The notes beneath the pieces were generated by a model. It was not told the origin of the DNA. It made no database searches and saw only the letters and a program-made list of their open reading frames with translations. The position numbers and the translations under genes were made by a program. DNA of 64,000 bases from DATFQE01 sp963738205 (lineage in GTDB: Bacteria > Actinomycetota > Thermoleophilia > Gaiellales > Gaiellaceae): positions 744,001 to 808,000 of the forward strand of contig CAVTVQ010000007.1 of NCBI GenBank assembly GCA_963738205.1, written 5' to 3'. Shown in pieces: positions 44,119 to 53,156 of this stretch; position 1 is the stretch's first letter, and each line of letters begins with the position of its first letter.

Positions 44119-45764
44119 AGAGGCTCGTCCTGACGTGTGTCGCCCTGGCGCTCCTCGCTCCGGGGTCCGCCTCGGCTGCACGCTTCGCCGTCGGACTCGA
44201 GCCGGGCGCCTCCAGAGCCGAGGTCGCCCGCGATCTTGCAGCGACCACAGGCGGCAAGGTCACACCGCTGGCTCCGTTCGGCTTCGTGCTGCAAGCACCA
44301 AGTGCGCGCGCAGCCTGGTCCGTCGCGGGAGTCCGCTACGTCGAACGGATCGCCGCCGACCGCCGCATCGCCTTCGTCCCCACGGATCCGCTGGCGGCAC
44401 GACAGTGGTACCTGACCCAGATCCGGGCGTTCGACACCTGGACGCTCCAGCCGCCGTTCAACCCGCGCGTCCGCGTCGCCGTCATCGACTCCGGCATCGA
44501 CGCCAAGCACCCGGACCTGGCGCCTCGGATCGAGTCGGGTAAGAGCTTCGTCGGCGGCTCCTGGAGTAAGGACGCCCACGGGCACGGCACGTTCGTCGCA
44601 GGGATCATCGCGGCTGAGACCGGGAACGGGGAGGGCATCGCCGGCATCGGCATCGGAGCGGACCTGCTGATCGCGAAGGTCGTGCGCGACGACGGCTCGA
44701 TCTCGCTCGAGGCCGAGGCGCGGGCGATACGGTGGGCCGTTCGTCAGGGCGCCGACGTGATCAACCTGAGCTTCGGCGGCGTCCGCGATCCGAAGCACCC
44801 GAAGCGCGATACCTACTCGCGGCTCGAGGCCGACGCGATCGACTGGGCCGTGCAGCACGGGGTCGTCGTGGTCGCGGCGGTCGGCAACGGCGACCAGGCG
44901 CCCAGCATGCCGTGGTCCTATGCCAGCTATCCCGCCGCGCTGCCGCACGTGATCGGAGTCAGCGCACTGGCGCGTGACGGATCGGTCCCGTCCTTCTCCA
45001 ACCGCGATGCGCGCTTCAACGACATCGCCGCACCTGGTGTCGAGATCTTCTCGACGCTGCCGAAGGTCCTCACCTCGCAGCGCAGCACGTGCCTCTTTCA
45101 GGGGTACTCGGAGTGCGGGCCGCTCGAGTTCAAGAAGGCCGAAGGCACGTCATTCGCGGCGCCACAGGTGTCGGCGGCCGCCGCCCTCGTGCTCAACGTC
45201 GCCGCTGCAAGCAACTTGACACTGGAGCCGGAGCAGGTCGCCAACCTGCTCACCCGCTCGGCGCACGACGCGACCCCTGCAACCGGCTGCAGGCGGTGCA
45301 CGTACGACCGCGACTCGCTGACCGGCTGGGGGCGCCTCGACATCACCTCGGCGCTCGCCGAGCTGAAGGAGGGGCCGGTCCCCGCACGAGACGCCTACGA
45401 GCCCAACGACGACGCCGGCGACCGGGCCTGGACGATCGGCCGCGGCCGGACGCACATCCTCGCGTCGGTCGACTACTGGGACGACCGGGTCGACGTCTAT
45501 CGAGTGCAGCTGCGGCCGGGCGAGCAGATCAGGGCCAGCGTCCGCGGCCCGGCCGGCACCGACATGAACCTCGTGCTTTGGAAGCCGGGCGTCCGCCGCA
45601 TCGGGGCGCCGGCCAGCCGTCAGCTCATGGCCAGGCGGTCGGCGGGGCCGGGCGCGCTCGAGTCGGTCGGCTACAAGGCGGCCACGGGTGGCTGGTACTT
45701 CGTCCAGGTCGCGATGTCGCAGGTGGGCAACGGCGGCTACTCCCTCCGGCTCGAGCGAAGCTAG
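44115..45764 (+). CDS. Secreted S8-family (subtilisin-like) serine peptidase
   Basis: A 549-residue subtilase. It has a signal peptide (1-21), an inhibitor-like propeptide (about 22-95) and a peptidase domain with the triad D125 (VAVIDSGID), H157 (HGHGTFVAG) and S346 (GTSFAAPQ). A C-terminal pre-peptidase-like beta domain (about 440-549; DAYEPNDDAGD then a jelly-roll) follows. Cysteines in QRSTCLFQGYSECG and TGCRRC may form disulfides. The GTG start overlaps the SpoIID-like stop, so both exported proteins are made from one transcript. It ends in a CTAG shared with the convergent acyltransferase. Confidence 0.92.
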   Translation: MKRLVLTCVALALLAPGSASAARFAVGLEPGASRAEVARDLAATTGGKVTPLAPFGFVLQAPSARAAWSVAGVRYVERIAADRRIAFVPTDPLAARQWYLTQIRAFDTWTLQPPFNPRVRVAVIDSGIDAKHPDLAPRIESGKSFVGGSWSKDAHGHGTFVAGIIAAETGNGEGIAGIGIGADLLIAKVVRDDGSISLEAEARAIRWAVRQGADVINLSFGGVRDPKHPKRDTYSRLEADAIDWAVQHGVVVVAAVGNGDQAPSMPWSYASYPAALPHVIGVSALARDGSVPSFSNRDARFNDIAAPGVEIFSTLPKVLTSQRSTCLFQGYSECGPLEFKKAEGTSFAAPQVSAAAALVLNVAAASNLTLEPEQVANLLTRSAHDATPATGCRRCTYDRDSLTGWGRLDITSALAELKEGPVPARDAYEPNDDAGDRAWTIGRGRTHILASVDYWDDRVDVYRVQLRPGEQIRASVRGPAGTDMNLVLWKPGVRRIGAPASRQLMARRSAGPGALESVGYKAATGGWYFVQVAMSQVGNGGYSLRLERS

Positions 45765-46423
45765 CGGTCTAGCAATTCCTCGTCGGGCACCTCGCGAATC
45801 TGCCGCGCCGGGTTGCCGACCACTAGTGCCCGCGGCGGGACGTCCCTCAGCACGACGGCGCCTGCGCCCACGAACGCCTCCTCGCCCACCTCGATCCCCG
45901 GGAGCAGGACGGCGCCGCCCCCGACGCGCGCGCCTCGGCGGATCGTCGGCCCCTTGCGCAGGGCATGGCGCTTCTCCGTCCGGCCCATGAAGTTGTCGTT
46001 CGTCGTCACGACGCAGGGGGCGATGAACACGTCCTCCTCGAGCGTCGAGTAGGCCGTCACGTACGCGTCGGCCTGGATCTTCGTGCGGGCGCCGATCGTC
46101 GTGTCGTTCTCGACCAACGAACCGCGGCCGACGACGACCTCGTCGCCGAGCTCGCAGCGCTCGCGGACGCACGACTGGTCGCCGACGATGCAGTTGGCGC
46201 CGATCTTCGTCCCCGCGAACACGACCGCGCCGGCGGACACGATCGTCCCCGCCCCGAGCTCGAGGGGCGGCAGTGGCTCGCGCTTCGCCGTCGAGCGCGG
46301 CGAGAGCGCCGGCTGCTTGCCGACGACGGCGTGGTCGCCGATCACGCACCCCTCACCCAACACCGTGCCTGCGTAGACGACCGCGGTCGAAGCGACGGTC
46401 AGGGCCGTACCTCGAGTGGCCAA
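45761..46423 (-). CDS. Left-handed beta-helix acyltransferase (WbpD/hexapeptide type)
   Basis: A 220-residue hexapeptide-repeat acetyltransferase. It has repeated [IV]-G-x-x-[AC]-x-[IV] units from about residue 20 to 205, a catalytic-loop-like TTNDNFMGR and a terminal VVGNPARQIREVP, as in WbpD/PglD-type sugar N-acetyltransferases. With the Gfo/Idh oxidoreductase and UDP-GlcNAc 2-epimerase upstream it could N-acetylate a UDP-amino sugar. Two hairpins lie in the 75-base gap before it. It is convergent with the subtilase at CTAG. Confidence 0.82.
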   Translation of the reverse strand: MATRGTALTVASTAVVYAGTVLGEGCVIGDHAVVGKQPALSPRSTAKREPLPPLELGAGTIVSAGAVVFAGTKIGANCIVGDQSCVRERCELGDEVVVGRGSLVENDTTIGARTKIQADAYVTAYSTLEEDVFIAPCVVTTNDNFMGRTEKRHALRKGPTIRRGARVGGGAVLLPGIEVGEEAFVGAGAVVLRDVPPRALVVGNPARQIREVPDEELLDR

Positions 46424-46447
46424 ATGTGTCGACCGGTCATTTCAGAC

Positions 46448-46500
46448 GGCCGCACGGGCAAGCCCGCACGGCCTGACGGAGACACCGCAAGCGGCGTCTC
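46448..46500. terminator. Tandem hairpins between oxidoreductase and acyltransferase genes
   Basis: Hairpin one pairs GGCCGCACGGGC (46448-46459) with GCCCGCACGGCC (46462-46473), 10 of 12 pairs, AA loop. Hairpin two is symmetric: GAGAC-ac-CGC-aa-GCG-gc-GTCTC (46479-46500), reaching the oxidoreductase stop. Neither has a T-tract. They may attenuate transcription into the acyltransferase on the minus strand. Confidence 0.45.
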
Positions 46501-47479
46501 ACGCGGGCGTGCGGACGAGGGAGTCCTGCAGCTGCTCGAGCGCCCGCACGACCACGGCGCCGTCGCGTGCGGCGGCGAGCGAGTCGCCTTGCCCGGCGAC
46601 GAGGTCGACGAAGTGCTGGACCTCGAGCCGCAGAGGCTCGTCGTTCGGGATCTTGGGGCAGTAGATGTCACCTGTCCGGGTGCGCCACTCGCCGTAGCTC
46701 TCGGGCGGGCGTTCGGTCGCCTTGTCGTAGATCGTGATCTTGCGCTCCAGCTCCATGTCGTCGAAGACGACCATCCGCTTGGTGCCGACCACGGTCATCT
46801 TCCGCATCTTGTGGGGGTCGAGCCAGGAGAGGTGCATGTGCGCGACCTTGCCCGACGGGAAGCGGAGGTAGCAGAAGACGACGTCCTCGACCTCTCCGAC
46901 GTAGGTCTCACCCCGGGCCCAGCACTCGATCGGCTCCTCGCCGACGAGGTGGAGGATGACCGAGAGGTCGTGCGCGCCGAGGCTGGAGAGCGCGTTCTCC
47001 TCGCGCCGGATCACGCCGAAGTTCACCCGATTGCCGTAGATGTAGAGCACGTCACCGAGCTCACCGTCGTCGACGAGCTCCTTCAGCTTCACGACGCCTG
47101 GGTGGTAGAGGAGGAGATGGCCGGGCATGAGCACGCGGCCGCGTTCCTCGGCCAGCGCCACCAGCTCGTCGGCCTCGGACGCGCGGACGGCCATCGGCTT
47201 CTCCACGAAGACGTGCTTGTCGGCCAGGAGCGCGCGCCGGGTGAGCTCGTGGTGGGTCACCACGGGGGTGGCGACGACGACGGCGTCGAGATCGGGGTCG
47301 GCGAGCATCTCGTCGAAGTCCGCGGTCATCCGGGCGCTGGGGTAACGGGCGCCGAAGCGCTCGCGGTTCTCGTCGGACAGATCACAGAGCCACGCGAGCT
47401 CGGCGATCTCGTCGAAGTTGCGCGCGAGGTTGGGGCCCCAGTAGCCGAGGCCGGCCTGACCGATCCTGATCCGCTTCAC
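46499..47479 (-). CDS. Gfo/Idh/MocA-family oxidoreductase (WlbA/WbpB-like)
   Basis: A 326-residue NAD(P)-dependent dehydrogenase. The Rossmann motif GLGYWGPN (10-17), the VATPVVTHHEL strand, the catalytic-lysine segment FVEKPMAV and the C-terminal MHLSWLDPHKMRK sheet are typical of WlbA/WbpB, which oxidise C3 of UDP-GlcNAc-uronate. The ATG overlaps the epimerase stop (ATGA). Together the genes suggest synthesis of a diacetamido sugar, although the aminotransferase (WbpE) and 6-dehydrogenase (WbpA) are not in the window. Confidence 0.87.
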   Translation of the reverse strand: MKRIRIGQAGLGYWGPNLARNFDEIAELAWLCDLSDENRERFGARYPSARMTADFDEMLADPDLDAVVVATPVVTHHELTRRALLADKHVFVEKPMAVRASEADELVALAEERGRVLMPGHLLLYHPGVVKLKELVDDGELGDVLYIYGNRVNFGVIRREENALSSLGAHDLSVILHLVGEEPIECWARGETYVGEVEDVVFCYLRFPSGKVAHMHLSWLDPHKMRKMTVVGTKRMVVFDDMELERKITIYDKATERPPESYGEWRTRTGDIYCPKIPNDEPLRLEVQHFVDLVAGQGDSLAAARDGAVVVRALEQLQDSLVRTPA

Positions 47480-48525
47480 GGCGAGAGCGTAACGACGAGG
47501 TCAGCGATCCGGTCCGAGGCGCGTCCGTCTCCGTAGAGCTCCGGCCGGTCGTCAGGCATGCGCGCCCGCTCGACGGCGACGACCAGGCGATCGGGGTCGT
47601 CGTCGACGAGCTGGTTGGCGCCCAATCCGACCGTGTCGATCCACTCGGTACTCGGCCGCAGGGTCACGCACGGAACGCCGTACCAGTACGCCTCCTTCTG
47701 CAGCCCGCCCGAGTCCGTGACGATCACGCGGGCCTGCGAGGCGAGCGCTGCGAAGTCGAGGTAGCCGAGCGGGGCGAGCAGGCGGATGTGGGGAGCGAGC
47801 AACAGACTGTTGCTCGTGAGCGCGGCCCGGGTGCGCGGGTGCGCCGGGAAGAGGATCGGCTCGGGCAGGCGGTTGAGGCCGTCGACGATGCGCGCCAGGC
47901 GCTCCGGGCGCACGTTCGCCTCGCGGTGCACTGTGACGACGAGGTAGCCGCCGGGCTCGAGACCGTTCTCGGCCAGGATCTGCGAGCGCTCGCGGGCGAT
48001 CGGCGCCAGCCTGCGGTTGGCGTCGGCCATCACGTCCCCGACGACCTCGCGCCTCCCGGAGACGCCCTCGTCCGCGAGTGTCCGGCTGGAGCGCTCGTCG
48101 GGCGCGAGCAGGAGCTGGGCGAGCCGATCGACCTCGATCCGATTCAACTCCTCGGGCATGGAGAGATCGCCGCTTCGCAGCCCCGCCTCGACGTGGGCGA
48201 GCGGGACGGCCGACTCGGCCGCCGCGACAGCGCCGGCGAGCGTCGAGTTCGTGTCTCCGTAGACGAGCACCCAGGCCGGTCGCTCTGCGGCCACGATCTC
48301 TCCGATCCGCGGCGACATCACTGCCGGATCCGAGCTGCGGAGGCTCAGCGCGTGTGTGGGCTCGGGCAGCCCGAGCTCCTCGAAGAAGACCTCGGACAGC
48401 TCGCGGTCGTAGTGCTGCCCGGTGTGCACCGTCACCTCGTCCACGCCACGGTCTCGGAGGGCCACCGAAAGCGGCGCAGATTTGATGAATTGCGGCCGGT
48501 TCCCGACCACAGAAAGCACCTTCAT
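47476..48525 (-). CDS. wecB: UDP-N-acetylglucosamine 2-epimerase (non-hydrolysing)
   Basis: A 349-residue GT-B-fold epimerase of the WecB/WbpI type. It starts KVLSVVGNRPQFIKSAPLS, and has TVHTGQHYDREL, VYGDTNSTLAGA, AHVEAGLRSGD, MPEELNRIEVDRL, VTVHREANV and VTDSGGLQKEAY, with the family acid/base residues in these blocks. It interconverts UDP-GlcNAc and UDP-ManNAc, or their 3-acetamido uronate forms in WbpI. First of a three-gene minus-strand set for surface sugars; its start lies 25 bases from the divergent tRNA-Lys. Confidence 0.92.
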   Translation of the reverse strand: MKVLSVVGNRPQFIKSAPLSVALRDRGVDEVTVHTGQHYDRELSEVFFEELGLPEPTHALSLRSSDPAVMSPRIGEIVAAERPAWVLVYGDTNSTLAGAVAAAESAVPLAHVEAGLRSGDLSMPEELNRIEVDRLAQLLLAPDERSSRTLADEGVSGRREVVGDVMADANRRLAPIARERSQILAENGLEPGGYLVVTVHREANVRPERLARIVDGLNRLPEPILFPAHPRTRAALTSNSLLLAPHIRLLAPLGYLDFAALASQARVIVTDSGGLQKEAYWYGVPCVTLRPSTEWIDTVGLGANQLVDDDPDRLVVAVERARMPDDRPELYGDGRASDRIADLVVTLSP

Positions 48526-48550
48526 GTCGGGCTACACTACGCAGCCGCGC

Positions 48551-48623
48551 GGGCCGTTAGCTCAGCTGGTAGAGCAGGGGACTCTTAATCCCAAGGTCGA
48601 AGGTTCGAATCCTTCACGGCCCA
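48551..48623 (+). tRNA. tRNA-Lys (anticodon CTT)
   Basis: A 73-base cloverleaf. The acceptor stem GGGCCGT (48551-48557) pairs with ACGGCCC (48616-48622), followed by discriminator A. The D arm is GCTC...GAGC, the anticodon loop CTCTTAA reads CTT (Lys, AAG codon), and the T arm AAGG-TTCGAAT-CCTT is canonical. The first anticodon-stem pair is a G-A mismatch. CCA is not encoded. Confidence 0.96.
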
Positions 48624-48660
48624 TCGCAGACTGCCCTGCAAATCCGGGGATCGACCGTAC

Positions 48661-49539
48661 CTACCGGGCAGCCTTTGCGACAGCGAGGATCGCGTCAATC
48701 ACGAGCTGCGGGTCCTCCTCCTCGACCGCGTGACCGGTATGGACCACCATCTGCTTCGCGCGTGGGCTGAGAACCAGCCAGCCCTTCTGGTCCCAGACGT
48801 TGCGCCGCATCCCTCTCGCCTCCGAGGGGAACGGTGAGGCGCTTATCTCCGCGGTCGAGTACTCGTTGCTGATGATCGTGACCGGGATGTCGCCGATCCT
48901 CTTGCGAGCCGCCCAGGCGTCCTTCTCGACCTGGAGGTAGTCACGGCGTTCGATGTTCGCAGGGTTGTTCGGGTCGGTCTCTTCGACGATCACCCGAGGA
49001 GGATTTCGGAAGGGGCCGGGGACCTCGACGAAGACCATGCCGGCGACCTCGTCGGGGTGCTCGTACGCGTAGCCGGCGCTGATGTAGCCACCGCCCGAGG
49101 TGCCGACTAGAACGTACGGGCCCGGGATCTTGGCGGCTTGGAGAAGCGCCTCGAGGTCACCGACAAGGTCTGACAGCCCGCGCGGCGCGGCGGCGGCGTC
49201 GCTACGGCCCAGGTTCGCGCGGTCGTAGACGCAGGTCCGCGCGACCTCAGAGATGCTGGCCTCCGCAAACGCGTACGAATCGCTTGTGTCTTCATCGCCT
49301 CCCTCCATCAGGACGGTCGGCGAGCCGCTGCCGGTGCACTTCACATAGAGGCCGCGCTTGCCGTCGATGCTGACGACGCGGTCGAGATTCTCCTCGGGCG
49401 GAGCAGCACGAGTGGATGAGCCGTTCGACGAGGTGTCGGCGCTGTTCGCCTCACCACCGCAGCCAGTCAGAAGAAGGCCGCACGCACCGACTGCGATCAG
49501 CGTTACGGCGCAAGGCCAGTGACGCGGGCGTCTTCGCAT
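48661..49539 (-). CDS. Lipoprotein alpha/beta hydrolase
   Basis: A 292-residue exported lipoprotein. A basic n-region RRRPRH, a hydrophobic core and the lipobox LLTGC (Cys about 29) are followed by a Ser/Asn-rich spacer. The alpha/beta-hydrolase domain (about 55-292) has nucleophile elbow VGTSGGG, oxyanion segment MEGGDED and a C-terminal histidine in VVHTGHAVEEEDP. The substrate is unknown. ATG 49539 has an AAAAGGGG ribosome site and gives a clean signal; ATG 49572 touches the upstream stop (TGATG) but extends the signal oddly. Downstream partner of the Calx-beta gene. Confidence 0.85.
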   Translation of the reverse strand: MRRRPRHWPCAVTLIAVGACGLLLTGCGGEANSADTSSNGSSTRAAPPEENLDRVVSIDGKRGLYVKCTGSGSPTVLMEGGDEDTSDSYAFAEASISEVARTCVYDRANLGRSDAAAAPRGLSDLVGDLEALLQAAKIPGPYVLVGTSGGGYISAGYAYEHPDEVAGMVFVEVPGPFRNPPRVIVEETDPNNPANIERRDYLQVEKDAWAARKRIGDIPVTIISNEYSTAEISASPFPSEARGMRRNVWDQKGWLVLSPRAKQMVVHTGHAVEEEDPQLVIDAILAVAKAAR

Positions 49540-49571
49540 CCGAACCCCTTTTGTGCACGACTCTCCGATCA

Positions 49572-52500
49572 TCAGCGGCGCCCGCGGCTGACGACGAGAT
49601 TCACCTTCGAGTTGACGCGCAGCACCTGTCCCGGCCGGCGGCTCTGCCCGATCACGATTCCGCGGCGTTTCGTGCGCGAGAACACGCGCGTGACCGTGCC
49701 CGTGCGGCAGTGCGCCTTGCTGAGCGCCGACCTGGCGGCGGCGAGCTGCTTGCCGATCACCCGCGGCACGCGGCAGCGGACAGGCAGCGCCTTGCGCGCG
49801 ATCGAGAACGTCCGCGCGACCGCCGCGGCGGCGTTGTAGTTTGCGTTTCCGGCCTGCGACGCGGTGATCGTGCAACTTCCAGCGGCGATCAGATGCACGC
49901 GGGCCGCGGAAACGCTGCAGTTGCCGCTGGCCGCGAAGCTGACCGGCAGGCCCGACGAGGCGGTCGCGTTGACCGTGAAGTCCGGGTCGCCGACCTTCTT
50001 GCTCGCGAGCGCGGCGAAGCTGATCGTCTGCGCCGCCTTCGCGATCGCAAACGTCCGAGCCACACTCGCCGCCGGGGCGAAGCTGGCGTTCCCCGACTGG
50101 GAGGCGGTGATCGTGCAGCTGCCGGCCCCGGTGATGTGCACGCTCGCGCCGCTGATCGTGCAGTTACCCGCAGCCGCGAAGCTGACCGGCAGGCCTGAGC
50201 TCGCCGTGGCGCTGACCGCGAAGTCCGCATCGCCGTAGCTCTTGTTCGCAAGCGCACTGAAGCTGATCGTCTGTGCCGCCTGGCCGGTCACAGTGAGAAT
50301 CGTCGAGCCGGCGATTCCGCCCTGGCTGGCGGAGATCGTGCTCGTGCCGGGGAGAAGCCCGTGCGCGAGCCCGCCGCTGACGATCGTCGCGACCCCCGTG
50401 TTCGCCGATGCCCAGGTCGCCGTCGCGGTCAGGTCGGAGCTGGAGAGATCGGAGCTGATCCCGGTGGCGGTGAACTGCTGGTTCGCGCCGAGCGCGATCG
50501 CCGGGTTGGCCGGCGTGACGGCAATGCTGCAGAGGCCGACCGGGCCGTCGTTGTCGCAGATCGTGACCACGCCGCTTCCGTCGAAGATCGAGCCGTTCAC
50601 CGGCACACTGAGGTTGAAGTTGAACGTCTCTCCGAGCTCGGCGTCGAGGCAGTCGTTGATCTGGACGCGCACCGCTTTTGTCGTTTCGCCGACGGCGAAC
50701 TGGAGCTTGCCGCTTGCCAGGCTGTAGTCGGTGTTGCAGACGTTGCCGCCGCCGGCGCTGACGTTCGCGGTCGCGTAGTCGACCGTGACCGGGTTCAGGC
50801 CCGGCTGGGAGAGCCTGACGACGAGATCGACGAAGCCGACGGACTCGATCACGGCGACGTCGACCGGAGCCGAGATGCCCGGCTGAGCGGCGGCAGCCGC
50901 GTCACTCGTTCCGATCGTCACGGTTCCGAGACCGTCGAGGATCGTTGCCTGCGAAGCATTGTCGAGCTCGAGCGTGAAGCTCTCCGCCGGCTCGGGTGTA
51001 CCGTCGTCTGCGATCGGGACGACGATGGTCTTCGCCGTCTCGCCGGGCGCGAACGTGAGCGTGCCGTCCACAGCCGTGAAGTCGGCGTCAGCCGCGGAGC
51101 CGTTCGCGCTCGCATAGTCGACGGTGACGCTGCTGTTCGAGGCCTCGCTGCCGGTTCCGCCGAGCAGGACGGACACGTAGGCGAAGCCGTCCTTCTCGTC
51201 GACGACTGCGTCCCTGACGGTGAGCTTCGGCGTGCCGACGACGTTGTCGTTGTCGACCAGCGAGATCCGCCCACTTGCCCGCGCGATCGCCGCGTTCTCG
51301 GGGCCGCTGAGCCCGAAGGTGAACGCCTCGAAGAGCTCGGCGTCGGCGCAGTCGTTGATCTGGACGCGCACCGCTTTTGTCGTTTCGCCGACGGCGAAGT
51401 GGAGCTTGCCGTTTGCCGGGCTGTAGTCGGTGTTGCAGACGTTGCCGCCGCCGGCGCTCGCGTTCGCGGTCGCGTAGTCGACCGTGACTGGGCTCAGGCC
51501 CGGCTGAGAGAGGTTGACGACGAGATCGACCCACCCGTCTGTTTCGCCGACGATGAGGTCTGGGGTCGCGAGGATCCGCGGCTGCGCGATCCCGGCCGCG
51601 TCACTGGCCCCGATCACGATCCGGCCGCTCCGATCCGAGATCGTCGCCTGGTTGGGGGCGCTCAGCGTGAGCGCGAAGCTCTCCACGCCCTCGGTCGAGC
51701 CGTCGTCGGTAATCGGGACCACGACCGTTTTCGCGGTCTCGCCCGGCGCGAACCGGAGCGTTCCGCTGACGCCGGTGAAGTCCGAATCCGCGCTTGCGCT
51801 GTCGTTCGCGGTCGCGTAGTCGACACTGACGAGGCTGTTCGATGCCTCCCCGCCGGGGCCGCCGAGCAGCACTGAGACATAGGCGAAGTCGTCACGCTCG
51901 TCGACGACCGCGTCGCGTGCGAACAGTTTCGGCGTCGCGATCACCGGGTCGTTGTCGACGATCGAGATCCGCCCGCTGGCGCGCGTGATCAGTCCGTTCT
52001 CCGCGAGGCTCAGGTTGAGCGTGAAAGCCTCGAGCAACTCGGCATCGGCGCACTCGTTGATCTGAACGCGCACCGGCTTCGTCGTCTCGCCGGGCGCGAA
52101 GTTCAGCTTCAAGCCACTTTCGACGCCGTAGTCGGTGTTGCAGACGTTGCCGAGGCCGGCGCTTCCGTTCAAGGCTGTGTAGGTGACTGTGACCAGGTTC
52201 GCGCTCGGCGCCGACAGGGCGACGACGAGGTCGACGAAGCCGTCGGCTTCGCCGACGACGAGATCGACCGGGGCGAGGATCGCGGGCTGGCTCGAATCGG
52301 CCGCGTCGCTGGCGCCGATCGTGACGACCCCGCTGCCGTCGGCGATCGAGGCGTTGTTCGGGTTGCTGATCGTGAACGCGAAGCTCTCGACCCCTTCCGG
52401 AGTCGCGTCCTCGGCGATCGGAATCGCGACGCTCTCCACGGTCTCTCCCGGCGAGAACGTGAACGTGCCGCTCGTCGTCTCGTAGTCGGAATCAGCCGCC

Positions 52501-53156
52501 GCGGTCCCTGCGGCGGTCGTGTAGTCGACTGTCACCGTGCTGTTCGAGGCCCGCCCGGCGGTGCCGCCCAGCAGCACTGAGACGAACGCCTTCCCTGCCT
52601 TCTCGTCCACGACCGCGTCGCGGACGCTCAGGCTCGGCGTTGGGGCGATGGTGTCGTTGTCCACGATCGAGATCCGGCTGCTCGTCCGCCAGATCTGTCC
52701 GTTCACCGCCGTGTGCAGGTTGAGCGTGAGCGACTCGAAGCCCTCGGCGTCCGCGCAGTCGCGAATCTGGATCGGCACATCCTTGGTCCTCTCGCCGGGC
52801 GCAAAGGTCAGCGTCCCCGAGGCCAAGGAGTAGTCGGTGTTGCAGACCGTGCCGGCGCCCGCCGATGCGTTCTGGGTCTGGTAGCCGACCGTGACTGTCT
52901 GCGTGCCCTCGTCCGCCAGCGTGACGGCGAAGTCCACCGTTCCTTCCGCCTCGTCCACGATCGCATCCGGCGGAGCCAGGATGCCGGGGGTCGGCACCGC
53001 CGCGGCCACCGGATCAGGCCCCTCTCCTGCGGCTGCGCTCACGCCGCTACCCGCGATTGCGGCGACGCCCGCGGCGATGGCTGCAAGGGCAGCGAAGCGC
53101 GCGCTGCGCGCGACTTTCGTCCGCAGGCCACCGGCGTTGCTGTGCTTCGAGGGCAT
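49572..53156 (-). CDS. Large secreted Calx-beta repeat protein with Ig-like and PASTA C-terminus
   Basis: 1194 residues. It has a long signal peptide (1-43), seven Calx-beta domains (about 57-870), a BIG2-like domain (about 875-960), two MBG/YDG-like repeats (each with TISF...GLPVSFAA.GNC), and a C-terminal PASTA domain (about 1125-1194; VPRVIGKQLAAARSAL). The Calx-beta domains alternate: A type (1, 3, 5, 7) carries VCNTDY and IN-D/E-C-A/L-D-AE with a likely disulfide, and B type (2, 4, 6) carries DAVVDE and SVLLGG without cysteines. Calx-beta domains bind calcium; PASTA suggests peptidoglycan attachment. A probable adhesin or wall protein, upstream of the lipoprotein hydrolase. Confidence 0.9.
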   Translation of the reverse strand: MPSKHSNAGGLRTKVARSARFAALAAIAAGVAAIAGSGVSAAAGEGPDPVAAAVPTPGILAPPDAIVDEAEGTVDFAVTLADEGTQTVTVGYQTQNASAGAGTVCNTDYSLASGTLTFAPGERTKDVPIQIRDCADAEGFESLTLNLHTAVNGQIWRTSSRISIVDNDTIAPTPSLSVRDAVVDEKAGKAFVSVLLGGTAGRASNSTVTVDYTTAAGTAAADSDYETTSGTFTFSPGETVESVAIPIAEDATPEGVESFAFTISNPNNASIADGSGVVTIGASDAADSSQPAILAPVDLVVGEADGFVDLVVALSAPSANLVTVTYTALNGSAGLGNVCNTDYGVESGLKLNFAPGETTKPVRVQINECADAELLEAFTLNLSLAENGLITRASGRISIVDNDPVIATPKLFARDAVVDERDDFAYVSVLLGGPGGEASNSLVSVDYATANDSASADSDFTGVSGTLRFAPGETAKTVVVPITDDGSTEGVESFALTLSAPNQATISDRSGRIVIGASDAAGIAQPRILATPDLIVGETDGWVDLVVNLSQPGLSPVTVDYATANASAGGGNVCNTDYSPANGKLHFAVGETTKAVRVQINDCADAELFEAFTFGLSGPENAAIARASGRISLVDNDNVVGTPKLTVRDAVVDEKDGFAYVSVLLGGTGSEASNSSVTVDYASANGSAADADFTAVDGTLTFAPGETAKTIVVPIADDGTPEPAESFTLELDNASQATILDGLGTVTIGTSDAAAAAQPGISAPVDVAVIESVGFVDLVVRLSQPGLNPVTVDYATANVSAGGGNVCNTDYSLASGKLQFAVGETTKAVRVQINDCLDAELGETFNFNLSVPVNGSIFDGSGVVTICDNDGPVGLCSIAVTPANPAIALGANQQFTATGISSDLSSSDLTATATWASANTGVATIVSGGLAHGLLPGTSTISASQGGIAGSTILTVTGQAAQTISFSALANKSYGDADFAVSATASSGLPVSFAAAGNCTISGASVHITGAGSCTITASQSGNASFAPAASVARTFAIAKAAQTISFAALASKKVGDPDFTVNATASSGLPVSFAASGNCSVSAARVHLIAAGSCTITASQAGNANYNAAAAVARTFSIARKALPVRCRVPRVIGKQLAAARSALSKAHCRTGTVTRVFSRTKRRGIVIGQSRRPGQVLRVNSKVNLVVSRGRR
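50545..52995 (-). repeat. Alternating A/B Calx-beta repeat array
   Basis: Seven domains of about 110-120 codons, arranged A-B-A-B-A-B-A, so the repeating unit is an A-B pair of roughly 700 bp. DNA similarity is highest between A copies around the VCNTDY block (compare about 50700-50785 and 51360-51500) and between B copies around the SVLLGG block. Confidence 0.75.
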
